Positions 4,510 to 5,091 of a stretch of DNA of 5,091 nucleotides are shown in pieces; position 1 is the stretch's first letter; each line of letters opens with the position of its first letter. Location: NCBI GenBank assembly GCA_964586395.1, contig CAZPGP010000032.1:1-5091 (forward strand), given 5' to 3'. A program made the translations under genes and the position numbers. The DNA is from DATEFF01 sp964586395. Lineage in GTDB: Bacteria > Patescibacteriota > Saccharimonadia > Saccharimonadales > EFPC-124. The notes under the pieces were generated by a model. It saw only the letters and a program-made list of their open reading frames with translations. It was not told where the DNA came from and did not search any database.

Positions 4510-4570
4510 GCGGGGCCGCCGTGGCAACATCTGCCCGGCGGTCCCGCACCTAACCTAGCTTTATTTCTTT
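4510..4570 (+). terminator. Strong hairpin terminator between convergent genes
   Basis: A 12-bp stem (4510-4521 with 4536-4547, one G-U pair) continues, after one bulged T, into 4 more pairs (4523-4526 with 4532-4535) closed by a 5-base loop. A T-rich stretch (CTTTATTTCTTTT) follows about 12 bases later on the plus strand. It begins 16 bases after the stop of the 78-codon ORF. On the minus strand it follows the PPOX stop by 2 bases but lacks a T-run there. It may serve both convergent genes; the plus-strand use is better supported. Confidence 0.6.
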
Positions 4571-4999
4571 TCGCCCGTCGTCCGGGAACGTCACTTCATC
4601 GAACAGAACGTATTTGGATGGCGTGAATTTGTACAGCACGTGCTGGTTCTGACCGGCCACAAACAGATCGTAAAACTGTTGCCCGGAATTATAGCGCTCG
4701 ACATAGCGGCGCATGATATCAGCGATAGTCTGTTTGTCCGTCACTGGCGCGGCGACACCTTCGGCCTGAATGCCAGTGACTGGCTTGTCGAATTTAATCG
4801 GTACCGCCACGGCAACCTTACTGTGTGCGGCGATTTCCTGACTGTGGCGACGCGTCGGCAGACTCAACCAATATAAGTTGAGGTCGTCGTCTTCCACAAA
4901 GTAAACCGTGCAAATCCACGGCTGGTCGCCGCTAACCGTGGCGATTTGCATCATCCTACCCTTCGGCAAATACTGGCGGATAAGTTCCAGCGGATCCAT
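4550..4999 (-). CDS. Pyridoxamine 5'-phosphate oxidase (PPOX)-like FMN-binding split-barrel protein
   Basis: The 149-residue product has the layout of the PPOX-like split-barrel superfamily, small homodimeric flavin-binding proteins of the cytoplasm. It shows an N-terminal helix (3-12), the strand pair MQIATVSGDQPWICTVYFVEDDDLNLYWLS (17-46; the family pattern is LATv..dG.P....v.fv.d...lyf.s), SLPTRRHSQEIAAHSKVAVAV (46-66, family: residues to the phosphate, then n..VavaV) and GIQAEGVAAPVTD (76-88, family: GvqveG.a..v.d). The C-terminal strand is YKFTPSKYVLFD (123-134). The substrate, and whether it binds FMN, F420 or heme, cannot be read. Lacking the C-terminal part of PdxH, it is not a true pyridoxine phosphate oxidase. 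The ATG overlaps the stop of the upstream gene as TAATG, with no separate ribosome binding site, so translation is likely coupled. Confidence 0.85.
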   Translation of the reverse strand: MDPLELIRQYLPKGRMMQIATVSGDQPWICTVYFVEDDDLNLYWLSLPTRRHSQEIAAHSKVAVAVPIKFDKPVTGIQAEGVAAPVTDKQTIADIMRRYVERYNSGQQFYDLFVAGQNQHVLYKFTPSKYVLFDEVTFPDDGRKEIKLG

Positions 5000-5091
5000 T
5001 AGCCGTAGATATCCCGAATAGGCATGCGCAGGCGAACTTCCTCGATGGAGTACGTCTGGTCGTGCTGTTCGAACTGATATTCCACGTCGTG
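4999..5091 (-). CDS. C-terminal end of an unrecognised gene (5' part outside the window)
   Basis: The minus strand is open from the window edge at 5091 to the TAA at 5001-4999, giving 30 residues that end in RLRMPIRDIYG. The stop overlaps the PPOX start by one base (TAATG), the arrangement of co-translated operon genes, and this is the main evidence that the frame is real. The segment is hydrophilic (EYQFEQHDQTYSIEEVRLR) with no recognisable motif, so no function is proposed. Confidence 0.6.
   Translation of the reverse strand, partial: HDVEYQFEQHDQTYSIEEVRLRMPIRDIYG

Noticed and set aside
4159..4549. Minus-strand ORFs opposite the 78-codon gene
   Set aside because: They are Arg/Pro-rich antisense products of a high-GC coding frame, run through the hairpin at 4510-4547 and lack start signals.

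Overview
The window looks like chromosomal DNA of a small bacterium of intermediate GC with tightly packed genes. Gene content (a DUF1761 membrane protein, a DUF4868/KwaB-like protein, a NadD-type adenylyltransferase, a COG4119-type NUDIX hydrolase, an AlkD-like DNA glycosylase and a PPOX-type flavoprotein) fits Candidate Phyla Radiation bacteria, perhaps Candidatus Saccharibacteria. This assignment is inference from recalled gene content and no marker gene is present.

Layout. Positions 1-366 (+) hold the 3' part of an unrecognised helical protein. It runs convergently, with a 2-base gap, into a minus-strand block read right to left: kwaB-like gene (2524-1478), nadD-like gene (1462-875) and NUDIX gene (872-369). 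Gaps of 15 and 2 bases make these three a likely operon. The operon has a candidate promoter near 2601-2628 and a leader with a terminator-like hairpin just before its ribosome binding site. Upstream on the same strand lies a four-helix DUF1761 protein (3044-2625) with its own extended -10 promoter. Then comes a GC-rich, hairpin-rich 280-base island (about 3103-3385) with a probable 63-residue Arg-rich minus-strand ORF, an AlkD-like glycosylase (4162-3449) that may be made from a leaderless mRNA, and a second GC-rich island (about 4186-4550) with a plus-strand 78-codon ORF. The right end holds a minus-strand pair: the C-terminal end of an unrecognised gene joined by a TAATG overlap to a PPOX-family flavoprotein gene.

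How they may work together. The most notable association is a KwaB-like (Kiwa antiphage effector family) gene co-oriented with an NAD-biosynthesis-type adenylyltransferase and a NUDIX hydrolase, with a four-helix membrane protein just upstream. This resembles the KwaA-KwaB pairing in outline, though DUF1761 is not KwaA and a terminator-like hairpin separates the two. The second theme is a pair of GC-rich mini-cassettes, each with candidate promoter, small ORF and strong hairpin, flanking the AlkD-like gene. They have high-GC codon choice unlike their neighbours and look acquired, possibly from a high-GC (actinobacterial) source. All functions are inferred from sequence motifs read by eye.
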